A stretch of DNA of 64,000 bases from JBGRPZ01 sp041725955 (GCA_041725955.1 JBGRQE010000008.1:1-64000); one strand, 5' to 3'; shown: positions 46,149-56,092, counted from the first letter of the stretch. The notes: a model not told the origin generated them from the sequence alone. A program made the numbers and translations.

Positions 46149-47207
46149 ATGAAAAAAAGAGTACTAGGGGTATTAAATGTGCTTTTGATAATGGGGATAA
46201 TAGCCTGTAGCACAGGCTTAAAAGCACAAGGAAAGAAAGAATATCAGGTTGGTGTAGTGGGATTCTATAATCTTGAAAATCTGTTTGATACAATCCACGA
46301 TAAAGGAAAACGAGATCACGAATATCTTCCTGATGGAAGAAACAGGTGGAATACAGAAAAATATACCAAAAAACTAAAAAACATGTCGAAAGTTATCGCA
46401 AGACTTGCTACTGATGTAAGTCCTGATGGCTGCGCCGTGCTTGGTGTTTCAGAAATAGAAAACAAAAGAGTTCTGGAAGATTTAGTTGCAACTCCAGAAA
46501 TTCAGAAAAGAAATTATCAGATTGTTCAAGTTGAAGGTCCTGATGCCAGAGGTATTGATGTTGCTCTTCTATATAATCCTAAATATTTTACTGTAGAAAA
46601 TGTAGTATCATACCCTTGCCGCATTCCAGAAAAAAACGACTTTAGAACTCGTGACCAGTTATTGGTTTCTGGAAAATTCGGTGGAGAAGACATGCATTTT
46701 ATTGTTCTTCACTGGCCTTCAAGACGTGGTGGAGAGAAAAGAAGCCGCCCTTTAAGAAATAGTGCTGCTGATGTTACCCGACACATTGTTGATTCACTTT
46801 ACAATGCTGACAATAATGCAAAAGTAATTGTTATGGGTGACTTAAATGACGATCCTATAAATCAAAGTTGTGTAGATCATCTAAAAGCAAAGGCTAATCC
46901 TAAAAAACTTAAAGATGGTGAGATGTATAACACCATATATAAGTATTTCAAAAAAGGAATTGGAACTTTAGCATATCGTGACAACTGGAATAACTTCGAT
47001 CAGATTATTATTTCACAAGGACTATTGGGAAAAGATTACAGTTCTTTTAAATTCTATAAGAGTGTAATTTTCAACAAAAACTTCTTAAAGAATCAAGAAG
47101 GAAGATATAAAGGTTATCCAAAAAGAACTATGGTTGGAGGATCATGGCAAGGAGGATATAGTGATCATTTCCCTGTTTATACAGTATTGATCAAAGAAAA
47201 AAACTAA
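46149..47207 (+). CDS. Exported endonuclease/exonuclease/phosphatase family protein (nuclease-like)
   Basis: A 352-residue EEP-fold phosphodiesterase with an N-terminal export signal containing a possible lipobox (MGIIACSTG). The motifs are VGFYNLENLFDT, AVLGVSEIENKRVLEDLV, the RGIDVALLYNP segment, VLHWPSRRGGEKRSRPLRN, VIVMGDLNDDP and YSDHFPVYTV, a set typical of secreted Bacteroidota nucleases near DUF5689 genes. Metal-binding Asn, Glu, Asp and His residues are all present. It is divergent from the TonB-receptor operon, and so is probably part of the same uptake function. Confidence 0.87.
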   Translation: MKKRVLGVLNVLLIMGIIACSTGLKAQGKKEYQVGVVGFYNLENLFDTIHDKGKRDHEYLPDGRNRWNTEKYTKKLKNMSKVIARLATDVSPDGCAVLGVSEIENKRVLEDLVATPEIQKRNYQIVQVEGPDARGIDVALLYNPKYFTVENVVSYPCRIPEKNDFRTRDQLLVSGKFGGEDMHFIVLHWPSRRGGEKRSRPLRNSAADVTRHIVDSLYNADNNAKVIVMGDLNDDPINQSCVDHLKAKANPKKLKDGEMYNTIYKYFKKGIGTLAYRDNWNNFDQIIISQGLLGKDYSSFKFYKSVIFNKNFLKNQEGRYKGYPKRTMVGGSWQGGYSDHFPVYTVLIKEKN

Positions 47208-47228
47208 GATAATGGTTATGTAAATTAA

Positions 47229-47265
47229 TGCGGCTGCTAATTATTCCGTTCACATTGCAGCCGCA
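47229..47265. terminator. Terminator hairpin between the nuclease gene and mfd
   Basis: 9-bp GC-rich stem (TGCGGCTGC / GCAGCCGCA, 47229-47237 and 47257-47265) with a 19-nt loop between convergent genes. The T-runs are modest. Confidence 0.6.
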
Positions 47266-47273
47266 ATTTACTT

Positions 47274-50200
47274 TTATATTATTTCTTCCAGAGTTTTTAA
47301 TGCCTTACTAACTCCTTTTATATTCTTAAAGCTTAAGCTTAATTTTCCATCTTTTTCTCGCATTGTACATTTCTTGGAATTCATTTGTACGTATTGCAAA
47401 AGATCGGTAAACTCCTTGCTCTCATAAAAAGTATTTTTCTGATCGTTTATAAACCAAACTACCATTTTTTCGAACTTGAGCACAATCTTTTCTACTCCCA
47501 TTTTCTTAGCTTTCCATCTTAATCTTATGGTTTGAATAAGCTCACTGGTTTCTTTGGGTATAGGACCAAATCGATCTTCAAGACTTTTGGTAAATTCCTG
47601 AAGCTTATCTTCTTCTTGAATATGATCAAGCTCTTTATATAAATTCAATCGTTCGGCGATATTATCTAAATAAAAATCAGGAATCATTAAAGCCAAATCT
47701 GTTTCTATCTGACATTCGTACACAAAAGCCTTTTTCTCTTTTTTCTCTTCTGCAAAGGTATCTTTAAACTCATCTTCTTTCAGCTCCTGAATGGCTTCAT
47801 CCAAGATTTTATGATACATTTCAAACCCGATATCAGAAATAAATCCGCTTTGCTCACCTCCAAGAATATCACCAGCTCCACGAATATCTAAATCTCTCAT
47901 GGCCACATTGAATCCTCCACCTAATTCACTAAATTCCTCTATAGCTTTTAATCGCTTTCTTGCATCCTGAGTTAAACTTATCATTGGAGGAGAAAGAAGA
48001 TAACAGAATGCTTTTTTATTTGAACGTCCTACACGACCACGCATTTGATGCAATTCACTCAATCCAAAATGTTGAGCCTCATTAATTATAATTGTATTTG
48101 CATTAGAAATATCCAAGCCCGACTCAATAATCTTTGTAGCAAGAAGCACATCGTACTCTCCTTCAATAAAGCCCAACATAACTTTTTCAAGCTTAGTTCC
48201 ATCAAGTTTACCATGCGCAATTCCTACACGAACACCAGGTACAAACTTCTTTATCATAGCTTCAATATCTAGAATATTGCCAACTCGATTGTGTACAAAG
48301 AAAACCTGACCTCCTCTAGAAACCTCATATGAAATTGCATCTCTTATAATTTCAGGACTAAACGACCTTAATTGAGTTTCTACTGGATATCTATTGGGTG
48401 GAGGAGTATTGATAATACTCAAATCTCTGGCTCCCATAAGCGAGAACTGCAAAGTTCGTGGAATTGGAGTAGCTGTTAATGTTAAGGTATCTACATTTAC
48501 TTTTATTGATTTTAATTTTTCTTTAACCGCAACACCAAACTTCTGCTCTTCATCAATTACCAATAGCCCCAAATCATTAAACTTAATATCTTTCCCTACA
48601 AGCCTGTGAGTACCTATAATAATATCAAGTTTTCCTTCTTCTAGTTTCTTTAAGGTTTCTTTTTGCTTTTTGGCAGATTTAAAGCGGTTTATATAGTCAA
48701 TATCTACAGGAAATTCTATCAAACGCTCACGGAAAGTTTTATAGTGCTGCAAAGCAAGTATGGTTGTAGGAACAAGAATAGCAACTTGTTTTCCATCAGT
48801 TACAGCTTTAAAAGCAGCTCGAATGGCAATTTCAGTTTTTCCAAACCCTACATCACCACAAACCAAACGATCCATAGGAAATGCTTGTTCCATATCCTTT
48901 TTAGTATCCACTGTAGCCTTATACTGGTCAGGAGTATCTTCATATATAAAAGAGGCTTCTAATTCTGTTTGCAAATATGAATCGTTGCTATACTGAAATC
49001 CTTTAGCTGCTTTACGTTTGGCATACAAATGAATCAATTCTCGAGCAATATCTTTAACCTTGGATTTTGTCTTTTGCTTTAACTTATTCCAAGCCTGAGA
49101 ACCCAATTTATTCAGTTTCGGTTCAGTTCCTTCTTTACCTGTATATTTTGAAATGCGATGTAAAGAATGAATAGAGACATAAAGAATATCGCTGTTTTTA
49201 TAGGTCAAGCGAATTACCTCTTGCAGTTTACCATTATTCTCAATCCTACTTAAGCCTTCAAACCTACCTACACCATGATCAATATGAGTTACATAATCGC
49301 CAGGCTGTAAATCGTATAATTCCTTTAAACTAAGCTTTTCTTTACTCTTAAACCTATTCCTTAAATGAAACCGCTGATATCGTTCAAAAATCTGATGATC
49401 GGTAAAGCATAAGAGTTTTAGGTCGTCATCTACAAATCCTTCATGCAAAGGACAATTTAAACCTTCAAGAAATTCCCCATCTAAAGAAGACGTAATTCCC
49501 ATATCAAGAGCAATTTGTTTTACTCTTTCAATCTGATTTAAATTATCGGAAGAAAGTAAAATCTGGAAATCCTTTTCCTTATATGAAGAAAGTTCTTTAA
49601 ATAGAAGTTCAAAATTCTTATTAAAGCTTGGCTGAATACTAGTATGGAAAGAAATATGCTCAGCATTGTTAAATTGAGACTGAGTACCAAATTCTATAAT
49701 TGGATATGAAGTTAATTCTTTTGCCCATTCACTTCCAGAACAAAAAAGCTCTTGAGGTTTCAAATGGTCTAGAGCAGAATCTATATTTTGAAATATCTTT
49801 TCTGCCTTATCAAATTCTTTCTGAATAATGTCGGCACAAAAAGCAATATCTTCAATCCAAACATGCACATTTGAAGGTAAATATTCAAGTATATTTTGCC
49901 TTCGTTCTTGAATAACTCTCTGATGTAAATTGGGAACAATATGAATACTTGACAATTTCTCTATAGACAACTGCTTTTCTGGATCAAAGGTTCGAATACT
50001 CTCTACCTCATCACCAAAGAATTCAATCCGAAAAGGAAGATCGTTACTAAAACTAAAGACATCAATAATTCCTCCACGAATTGCAAACTGACCCGGTTCA
50101 ACCACGAAATCAACTCTTTCAAAACTATATTCCAAGAGTACATCCGAAATAAAATCTAAATTGACAGATTCATTCACCTTAAGTTTAAGGGTATTCTTAT

Positions 50201-50636
50201 TCAAAAAAGATTTGGTAATTACTTTCTCCGACAAAGCTTCAGGATGAGTAACTACAACTGTCATTTTTGTTGAATTTTGAACCCTACTCAATACTTCTGT
50301 TCTCAACAAAACATTAGCATTATCTATCTTTTCAATTTCGTATGGACGTTGATAAGATGTAGGATAGAAAAGAATTTTCTTTTTAGAATAATCAGCATCT
50401 CTTTCCTGAAATATATTCTCTAGATCATTACAAAAGTATGCAGCCTGCTCCTTTTCAGGAATCACAACCAAATGAATACCTTTTTGCTTGACCAAGCTAG
50501 CAGATATGACAGCTGCTCTAGCAGATCCTTTTAAGTTCTCTGCGAAAATCCGTTTTGATTTTTTATCCAAAAGTTCAGATAATTCTTGAACCTTTGGATG
50601 CTTCTTATATATGTCTAAAAAAAATTCAGTTTTCAA
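47274..50636 (-). CDS. mfd: Transcription-repair coupling factor
   Basis: Removes RNA polymerase stalled at DNA lesions and recruits UvrAB. The 1120-residue product has the UvrB-like N-terminal domains (FAIRGGIIDVFSF near 190), the RNA-polymerase-interaction domain (GDYVTHIDHGVGRFEGL), RecG-like helicase lobes with Walker A GDVGFGKTEIA and Walker B VIDEEQKFGV, TLTATPIPRTL, and the C-terminal TRCF domain (YECQIETDLALMIPDFYL). The start is a TTG at 50636: no other start codon precedes the first conserved block, and the length is normal for the family. Confidence 0.96.
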   Translation of the reverse strand: MKTEFFLDIYKKHPKVQELSELLDKKSKRIFAENLKGSARAAVISASLVKQKGIHLVVIPEKEQAAYFCNDLENIFQERDADYSKKKILFYPTSYQRPYEIEKIDNANVLLRTEVLSRVQNSTKMTVVVTHPEALSEKVITKSFLNKNTLKLKVNESVNLDFISDVLLEYSFERVDFVVEPGQFAIRGGIIDVFSFSNDLPFRIEFFGDEVESIRTFDPEKQLSIEKLSSIHIVPNLHQRVIQERRQNILEYLPSNVHVWIEDIAFCADIIQKEFDKAEKIFQNIDSALDHLKPQELFCSGSEWAKELTSYPIIEFGTQSQFNNAEHISFHTSIQPSFNKNFELLFKELSSYKEKDFQILLSSDNLNQIERVKQIALDMGITSSLDGEFLEGLNCPLHEGFVDDDLKLLCFTDHQIFERYQRFHLRNRFKSKEKLSLKELYDLQPGDYVTHIDHGVGRFEGLSRIENNGKLQEVIRLTYKNSDILYVSIHSLHRISKYTGKEGTEPKLNKLGSQAWNKLKQKTKSKVKDIARELIHLYAKRKAAKGFQYSNDSYLQTELEASFIYEDTPDQYKATVDTKKDMEQAFPMDRLVCGDVGFGKTEIAIRAAFKAVTDGKQVAILVPTTILALQHYKTFRERLIEFPVDIDYINRFKSAKKQKETLKKLEEGKLDIIIGTHRLVGKDIKFNDLGLLVIDEEQKFGVAVKEKLKSIKVNVDTLTLTATPIPRTLQFSLMGARDLSIINTPPPNRYPVETQLRSFSPEIIRDAISYEVSRGGQVFFVHNRVGNILDIEAMIKKFVPGVRVGIAHGKLDGTKLEKVMLGFIEGEYDVLLATKIIESGLDISNANTIIINEAQHFGLSELHQMRGRVGRSNKKAFCYLLSPPMISLTQDARKRLKAIEEFSELGGGFNVAMRDLDIRGAGDILGGEQSGFISDIGFEMYHKILDEAIQELKEDEFKDTFAEEKKEKKAFVYECQIETDLALMIPDFYLDNIAERLNLYKELDHIQEEDKLQEFTKSLEDRFGPIPKETSELIQTIRLRWKAKKMGVEKIVLKFEKMVVWFINDQKNTFYESKEFTDLLQYVQMNSKKCTMREKDGKLSLSFKNIKGVSKALKTLEEII

Positions 50637-50658
50637 ATCCGTACACTTTTTTGATCTG

Positions 50659-50666
50659 CAAATTTA
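50659..50666 (-). promoter_or_regulatory. Candidate -7 box for mfd
   Basis: The minus strand reads TAAATTTG, a perfect -7 box, about 22 bp upstream of the TTG start. No clear -33 element is seen. Confidence 0.35.
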
Positions 50667-50712
50667 AATAAATAAATATGGAGAATTTAGACTATGTATA
50701 ATCCAGAAAACA

Positions 50713-51795
50713 TTATCCTATTTTTACCTTTTCCTTTTTATGTACATAAAACCTATACCATACCCCATCTTCATATAATAATACTTCTTCCTGCTCTATA
50801 TTTCCAAAAGGAACATCAATACCAAAAGCAGCTCCATCATAAAACGACTCAATATGAGCTTGTGTAGTATGCCCAAACACAAGATAATTCGAATTATAAA
50901 CCTTTAGTATTTTTTTAAAATCACTTGTATTTACAATAGATTTCCCAACCCATGGCATTATATAACCTCTGTACCATAACGGACCATAAGAACCTGTCAA
51001 AAGCTCCTCCTTACTATTTCGTCTTACAATAAGAGAATCATCTAATATTCGACGTATCTGAATATTAATATCTTCAAGATAAGGAAAAGCCTCACTAACC
51101 TCAGCACTTAAGCCTGCATGAACAAACAAAACATCTCCGATTCTAATTACAGAATTGCGCGATCTAAGCCAACTACCCAGTATAAAATCGCTATTATATA
51201 GATCAGAATAATCGATATTATGCTTTTCACACAAATATACATAGTGAGGATGTAAAAAACGATGATCCTTATTTAAATTCATCCATTCATGATTCCCCAA
51301 TAAGAAATGGACCTTTCCTCCAGCCCGCTCAGACTCTTGATTAAGCTGATATATTTTCCATAGTAAAGAGGTTACCTGATTACCTCTATCAAAAACATCA
51401 CCTATAATAACAACATGTCCATTACCAAAAATCCAACTTCCTTGCTTATTGATTACGTTTGCGGCAAGTAAAGCACGGATCAACCGATTATAATCGCCAT
51501 GCAAGTCACCAATTGCCACAATTTTTTCTACAGCAGAAAAAACGCTGGCAGGTGCAGAGTGGAATAGCTTAGCATTGAATTTAGGAATGTACTTTTCGTG
51601 ATTTATTTCGACTTCAACTTCAACATTTTCATCAATTGATATTTTGTCTGAGTCGACAGAAAGTAAAGCTTTGTTAAAATCATAATTGAAGTATAATACT
51701 TCTAGGCATTTTTCATACTTCAAAACACGTATATGCGGACCATCGACAAAATTATGGGAGGGTTGATTACTTTCAACATCATATTTAAGTAACAT
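50713..51795 (-). CDS. Metallophosphoesterase (Ser/Thr phosphatase-like)
   Basis: A 360-residue calcineurin-like phosphatase. All metal-site motifs are present in order: AIGDLHGDYNRLIRAL, IGDVFDRGNQ, LLGNHEWMN, LFVHAGLS and LVFGHTTQAH. Together with the long insert between them, this recalls the bacterial Shewanella-like PPP phosphatases. It has an N-terminal beta-rich extension of about 85 residues and no signal peptide, so it is cytoplasmic. The substrate is unknown. It lies 77 bp upstream of mfd on the same strand. Confidence 0.87.
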   Translation of the reverse strand: MLLKYDVESNQPSHNFVDGPHIRVLKYEKCLEVLYFNYDFNKALLSVDSDKISIDENVEVEVEINHEKYIPKFNAKLFHSAPASVFSAVEKIVAIGDLHGDYNRLIRALLAANVINKQGSWIFGNGHVVIIGDVFDRGNQVTSLLWKIYQLNQESERAGGKVHFLLGNHEWMNLNKDHRFLHPHYVYLCEKHNIDYSDLYNSDFILGSWLRSRNSVIRIGDVLFVHAGLSAEVSEAFPYLEDINIQIRRILDDSLIVRRNSKEELLTGSYGPLWYRGYIMPWVGKSIVNTSDFKKILKVYNSNYLVFGHTTQAHIESFYDGAAFGIDVPFGNIEQEEVLLYEDGVWYRFYVHKKEKVKIG

Positions 51796-52034
51796 AAAAA
51801 GAAGATTAAGATTGACATCGCGCTCCTAAATACAGAGAAGCTTTTTTAGTCTATTGTATTTATAACGACAATTGATAAAACATCATATTTGACGACCATC
51901 AAAAACATAAGCAAAAGAATATAAATCAAACAAATAACAACAATCATAAGGCAGAAAAACTAAGCTCTCCATAGATTTTACAGTAAAGAATAAGAGAATA
52001 TAAAAAAGAGTTATTCCTATTTGGGTTATTTATC

Positions 52035-52042
52035 TAATTTTG
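52035..52042 (+). promoter_or_regulatory. Candidate -7 box for the lipid-acyltransferase/engB operon
   Basis: TAATTTTG, a perfect TAnnTTTG box, 33 bp before the ATG at 52075. The upstream -33 element is not clear. Confidence 0.4.
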
Positions 52043-52074
52043 TAGTTCTTTTGTAAAGAAATTTGGAAATTCAG

Positions 52075-52926
52075 ATGGAGAAAAACAAAAAATCGGATCT
52101 TGAATTAATTAATGTTAGGAGAATAATAGGAGAAAAAAGTACAACACTTTTAAAAGTTCTTCCTAATTTTTTAATAGAATATCTAAGGCGTATTCTTCAT
52201 GAAGAAGCAATAAATGACTTCTTGATTCGTACTGAAGGGAGACATGGTTTGCCATTCATTGATGATATAATGAATGAGTTTGCTGGAGAAACGGAAATTA
52301 TAGGACTAGAAAACATAAGTAAATCCGATAGAATTTTGGTTGCTTCAAACCATCCTCTTGGGGGATTGGATGGTATTGCTCTTATTCAGGCTATTGGAAA
52401 AGCCAGAAAGGATATTCTATTTCCTGTAAATGATATTTTATTACATGTTGCAGGACTTAGAGAATTTTTCATTCCAGTAAACAAACATGGAAGTAATGCA
52501 GAAAACATCAAAATCTTCAATAAATCCTTTGAATCGGATAATGCTCTTTTGTTTTTCCCTGCTGGATTAGTTTCCCGTAAGAACAAAAAAACAATTGCAG
52601 ATCTTGAATGGAAAAAAACATTTATCACTAAATGCAAAAGATATGAAAGGAATATTATCCCAACACATATCTCTGGTGAGAACAGCTTGTTCTTTTACCG
52701 TTTAGCTAGAATTAGAAAAAAATTGGGGATAAAGGCAAATATTGAAATGCTTTACCTTGTAGATGAATTCTACAAGCAAGGAAACAAAAAGTTAAAGATT
52801 ACATTTGGAAAGCCAATACCTTATGAATCTTTAGACAAAAAATATACTGATAAACAATGGGCGGCAAAAATTCGGCAGCACATTTATCAATTAAACCTTA
52901 ATCCCAATCAACTTTTTTCAGAATAA
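52075..52926 (+). CDS. glsA: Lysophospholipid/aminolipid O-acyltransferase (PlsC-like, GlsA/OlsA type)
   Basis: A 283-residue acyltransferase of the PlsC family. The H-x4-D motif is in ASNHPLGGLDGIAL, the substrate loop in FFPAGLVSRK, with ENSLFFYRLARIRK further on. Next to it lies a GNAT N-acyltransferase; in Bacteroides this pairing makes glycine or ornithine lipids, the present protein adding the second, ester-linked chain. The gene symbol rests on that pairing, not on a database match. I use the ATG at 52075; a TTG at 52063 would add four residues. Confidence 0.8.
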   Translation: MEKNKKSDLELINVRRIIGEKSTTLLKVLPNFLIEYLRRILHEEAINDFLIRTEGRHGLPFIDDIMNEFAGETEIIGLENISKSDRILVASNHPLGGLDGIALIQAIGKARKDILFPVNDILLHVAGLREFFIPVNKHGSNAENIKIFNKSFESDNALLFFPAGLVSRKNKKTIADLEWKKTFITKCKRYERNIIPTHISGENSLFFYRLARIRKKLGIKANIEMLYLVDEFYKQGNKKLKITFGKPIPYESLDKKYTDKQWAAKIRQHIYQLNLNPNQLFSE

Positions 52927-52967
52927 CAGGTTTATAAGAAAATTGGAATCTCAAAAATAATAAGTAA

Positions 52968-53900
52968 ATGGAAACCATAATTCCAGCTGTCGAAAAAGAA
53001 TTGCTAGAAGCAGAACTTACACAAGAAAAATTTGTAAGGAAGACCAATAACGGAAATAACGAAATTTATATATTTTCTCATAAAGACAGCCCTAATTTGA
53101 TGAAGGAATTGGGTAGATTAAGAGAAATTACTTTCCGTGATGCTGGTGGAGGAACGGGAAAAGAATGTGATTTGGACGAATACGACTTGAACGAGCCTGC
53201 ATTTAAACAACTAATCGTTTGGAATCCAACCGAAAAAGATATTATCGGAGGCTACCGTTTTATCCGTTGTGAAAAATTAATCGTAAATAACGATTACTCA
53301 AAGGCGCATACGCCTACCTCAAGATTATTTCACCTCTCGGATAAATTTAAGCAAGAATATTTTCCCCAAACTGTTGAGTTGGGAAGATCTTTTGTCCAAC
53401 CCAATTATCAACCCACATATAATATTAGAAAAGGAATGTATGCCTTAGATAATATATGGGATGGACTTGGTGCAATTGTTAAGGACAATCCTGATATAAA
53501 ATATCTCTTTGGTAAAGTTACTATGTATCCACATTACGATCGCTTAGCCAGAGATCTTGTACTTCACTTCCTTAACAAACATTTTCCTGATCCAGATAAA
53601 TTGGTATACCCAAGAAAGCCTTTACAACTGAGTACTCAGAAAAAAGTCCTAGACAATATATTCTGTGGTTGCAATTATGATGAAGACTACAAAATTCTAA
53701 TGCAAAAGGTAAGAAGACTAAATGAAAACATTCCTCCATTAGTGAATGCTTATATGAATCTATCTTCAACCATGAGAACTTTTGGCACAGCTGTAAACGA
53801 TCATTTTGGAAATGTAGAAGAAACTGGAATAATCGTAACCATAGCAGACATATACGATTTTAAAATTGATCGACACGTTGGTTCCTACATAAAAGGTTAA
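52968..53900 (+). CDS. glsB: GNAT-family N-acyltransferase (aminolipid synthesis, GlsB/OlsB type)
   Basis: A 310-residue protein of the ornithine/glycine-acyl-ACP N-acyltransferase family, which joins a 3-hydroxy fatty acyl chain to an amino acid as the first step in glycine or ornithine lipid formation. It shows RLREITFRDAGGGTGKECDLDEYD, IIGGYRFIRCEKL, and VELGRSFVQPNYQ, the acyl-carrier-binding GNAT core. The partner O-acyltransferase ends 41 bp upstream, and engB starts 23 bp downstream, so the three form one plus-strand unit. Confidence 0.85.
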   Translation: METIIPAVEKELLEAELTQEKFVRKTNNGNNEIYIFSHKDSPNLMKELGRLREITFRDAGGGTGKECDLDEYDLNEPAFKQLIVWNPTEKDIIGGYRFIRCEKLIVNNDYSKAHTPTSRLFHLSDKFKQEYFPQTVELGRSFVQPNYQPTYNIRKGMYALDNIWDGLGAIVKDNPDIKYLFGKVTMYPHYDRLARDLVLHFLNKHFPDPDKLVYPRKPLQLSTQKKVLDNIFCGCNYDEDYKILMQKVRRLNENIPPLVNAYMNLSSTMRTFGTAVNDHFGNVEETGIIVTIADIYDFKIDRHVGSYIKG

Positions 53901-53923
53901 TCAATAATAAAAAAAGGAATTTG

Positions 53924-54529
53924 ATGAAAATACATAGCGCTGAGTTTCTAATTAGCAACACAAAAGCAAATTTATGCCCAGCTCCTTCTAAAGCAGAATA
54001 TGCTTTTATAGGAAGATCGAATGTTGGAAAATCCTCATTGATAAATGCCTTATGCAATAAGAAAGGATTAGCAAAAACCTCCTCCACTCCTGGCAAAACA
54101 CAACTAATCAACCACTTTATTATTGATAATCAATGGTATTTAGTTGATTTACCAGGATATGGTTATGCCAAGGTTTCAAAAACACAAAGAGCTAAATTTC
54201 AGAAAATGATTCAAGGGTACTTAATGAATCGTGAAAATCTGATGTGTACTTTTGTTCTTATCGACAGCAGGCTTGAACCTCAAAAAGCTGATCTTGAGTT
54301 TATAGACTATATGGGAATGAACGGGCTTCCTTTTGCTATTGCATTTACAAAATCAGATAAGCTAAAGCAAAAAATCTTGCATGACAATATTCAGCACTAT
54401 AAAGATGTCTTAAGTGAAAACTGGGAAGAATTACCTCCAATTTTTGTCACTAGTTCAGAAAAAAATAGAGGAATTAGTGATATTGGAGATTACATTGAAG
54501 AAATGAACACAATGTATAATTCGCTTTAA
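53924..54529 (+). CDS. engB: Ribosome biogenesis GTP-binding protein EngB/YsxC
   Basis: Small GTPase needed for assembly of the large ribosomal subunit. The 201-residue product has all G motifs: G1 GRSNVGKSSLINAL, G2 SSTPGKTQ, G3 DLPGYGYA, G4 FTKSDK, and G5 in VTSSEKNRG. I use the ATG at 53924, preceded by AAAGGAAT as a ribosome-binding-like stretch; a TTG immediately before it would add one residue. It is last in the lipid-acyltransferase unit and followed by a strong terminator. Confidence 0.95.
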   Translation: MKIHSAEFLISNTKANLCPAPSKAEYAFIGRSNVGKSSLINALCNKKGLAKTSSTPGKTQLINHFIIDNQWYLVDLPGYGYAKVSKTQRAKFQKMIQGYLMNRENLMCTFVLIDSRLEPQKADLEFIDYMGMNGLPFAIAFTKSDKLKQKILHDNIQHYKDVLSENWEELPPIFVTSSEKNRGISDIGDYIEEMNTMYNSL

Positions 54530-54548
54530 AAGACACACAAGTACTCAT

Positions 54549-54589
54549 AAAAAACGAAAACCACTCAATGTGAGTGGTTTTCGTTTTTT
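54549..54589 (+). terminator. Intrinsic terminator after engB
   Basis: 19-bp perfect stem (54549-54567 and 54571-54589; CGAAAACCACTCA / TGAGTGGTTTTCG) with a 3-nt loop, followed by a T-run. Confidence 0.93.
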
Positions 54590-54673
54590 TTATATAAAAT
54601 AAATTTCCAAAACTTATGTTTTTTCTTTTATTGCCGTGCAATTTTACTCAAATGTAAACTAAGTGAAAACAAA

Positions 54674-56092
54674 ATGGTTTTTAGTGGCATTTTATTTATT
54701 TTCTATTTTCTCCCCATTTTCTTATTGGTCTATCAAATCGCTAGGCAAAAACAGAAAAATTGGATTATATTAATAGCCAGTATTTTATTTTATAGCTGGG
54801 GAGCTCCAAAATTTGTATTTGTAATTCTAGCATCGACAATTCTCGACTTCTTTATTGTACGTAAGATATGGGAAAGTGAAGGAGTAAAGAAGAAACTATT
54901 CCTTAGTGCTTCTTTAGCTATGAACTTAGGACTTTTGGCCTATTTCAAATATGCAAACTTCTTTATTGACAATGTAAATGCTTTTTTATCAAATTTTGGT
55001 GGACAAGATATTATTTGGACAAAGATAGCTCTTCCCATAGGGATTTCTTTCTATACTTTCCAAACACTAACTTATGCTGTCGATGTTTATAGAGGTCAAC
55101 ATGCTCCTTTAAAGAAAGTAAATGACTACCTTTTATACATTATGTCATTTCCTCAAATGATTGCAGGACCTATTGTAAGATACAATACTATTGCAACTCA
55201 AATAACAAATCGTGAAGACACTTATAACAATAAACTAATTGGTTTCTACAGATTTTCAATTGGTTTGGCAAAGAAAATATTAATTGCTAATGTAATGGGT
55301 GCCCAAGCCGACTTAATAATGAATGGCGATATTGCTGGGATTGGTTCAAATATGGCTTGGTTAGCAACCATAGCATATACCTTACAGATTTATTTTGATT
55401 TTGCAGGATATTCAGATATGGCAATAGGTCTTGGAAGAATGATGGGATTCACTTTTCCTGAAAACTTCAACTCCCCTTACATATCAAAAAGTATAACAGA
55501 ATTCTGGAGAAGATGGCATATAACCTTAGGTGGTTTTATGCGTGATTACTTATACATTCCATTAGGTGGCAGCAGGGTTACTCCTAGTCGAGTATTCTTT
55601 AACTTATGGTTTATCTTTCTTGTGTCGGGATTATGGCATGGGGCTTCTTGGAATTTTGTGTTATGGGGTGCATTTCATGGTTTCTTTCTAATTCTTGACA
55701 GAGCTTTCTTACTTAAAGTAATGGAAAAAGCAGGGAAGATTCCAAGTATTATATTAACCTTCTTTATTGTAATGGTAGGCTGGGTTATTTTTAGACTTGA
55801 AGACTTTGAGAAAATGAAAATATTTTTAGCAGAAATGTTTTCTGGTCATGCAAGCTTAAGTCTACCTAAAACCACTCCTGAATTTTATCCTATTTTGATA
55901 ATAGCTATAATATTCTCATTTATTGGACTTAGTAAAGTTGGAAAAAAACTGGAAGACTTTTTCTTTTTTAGAAAAGAATATTCTCCAAGTCAAAACATTT
56001 TGCTTAGTGTTTTTTCAGTAGTTTTAGTTGCTATATGCGCTGGGGCAATAACAACAACAGGCTTTAATCCTTTTATTTACTTTAGATTCTAG
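54674..56092 (+). CDS. MBOAT family O-acyltransferase (second copy)
   Basis: A 472-residue paralogue of the enzyme at 25816. It has the same landmarks: MVFSGILFIFYFLPIFLL, LPIGISFYTFQTLTYAVDVYR, PQMIAGPIVRYN, FDFAGYSDMAIGLGRMMGF, FWRRWHITLGGFMRDYLY, and catalytic-His GLWHGASWNFVLWG. It would carry acetyl groups across the inner membrane for polysaccharide O-acetylation. The partner AlgX-like gene starts 6 bp later. The ATG start agrees with the family opening. Confidence 0.93.
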   Translation: MVFSGILFIFYFLPIFLLVYQIARQKQKNWIILIASILFYSWGAPKFVFVILASTILDFFIVRKIWESEGVKKKLFLSASLAMNLGLLAYFKYANFFIDNVNAFLSNFGGQDIIWTKIALPIGISFYTFQTLTYAVDVYRGQHAPLKKVNDYLLYIMSFPQMIAGPIVRYNTIATQITNREDTYNNKLIGFYRFSIGLAKKILIANVMGAQADLIMNGDIAGIGSNMAWLATIAYTLQIYFDFAGYSDMAIGLGRMMGFTFPENFNSPYISKSITEFWRRWHITLGGFMRDYLYIPLGGSRVTPSRVFFNLWFIFLVSGLWHGASWNFVLWGAFHGFFLILDRAFLLKVMEKAGKIPSIILTFFIVMVGWVIFRLEDFEKMKIFLAEMFSGHASLSLPKTTPEFYPILIIAIIFSFIGLSKVGKKLEDFFFFRKEYSPSQNILLSVFSVVLVAICAGAITTTGFNPFIYFRF

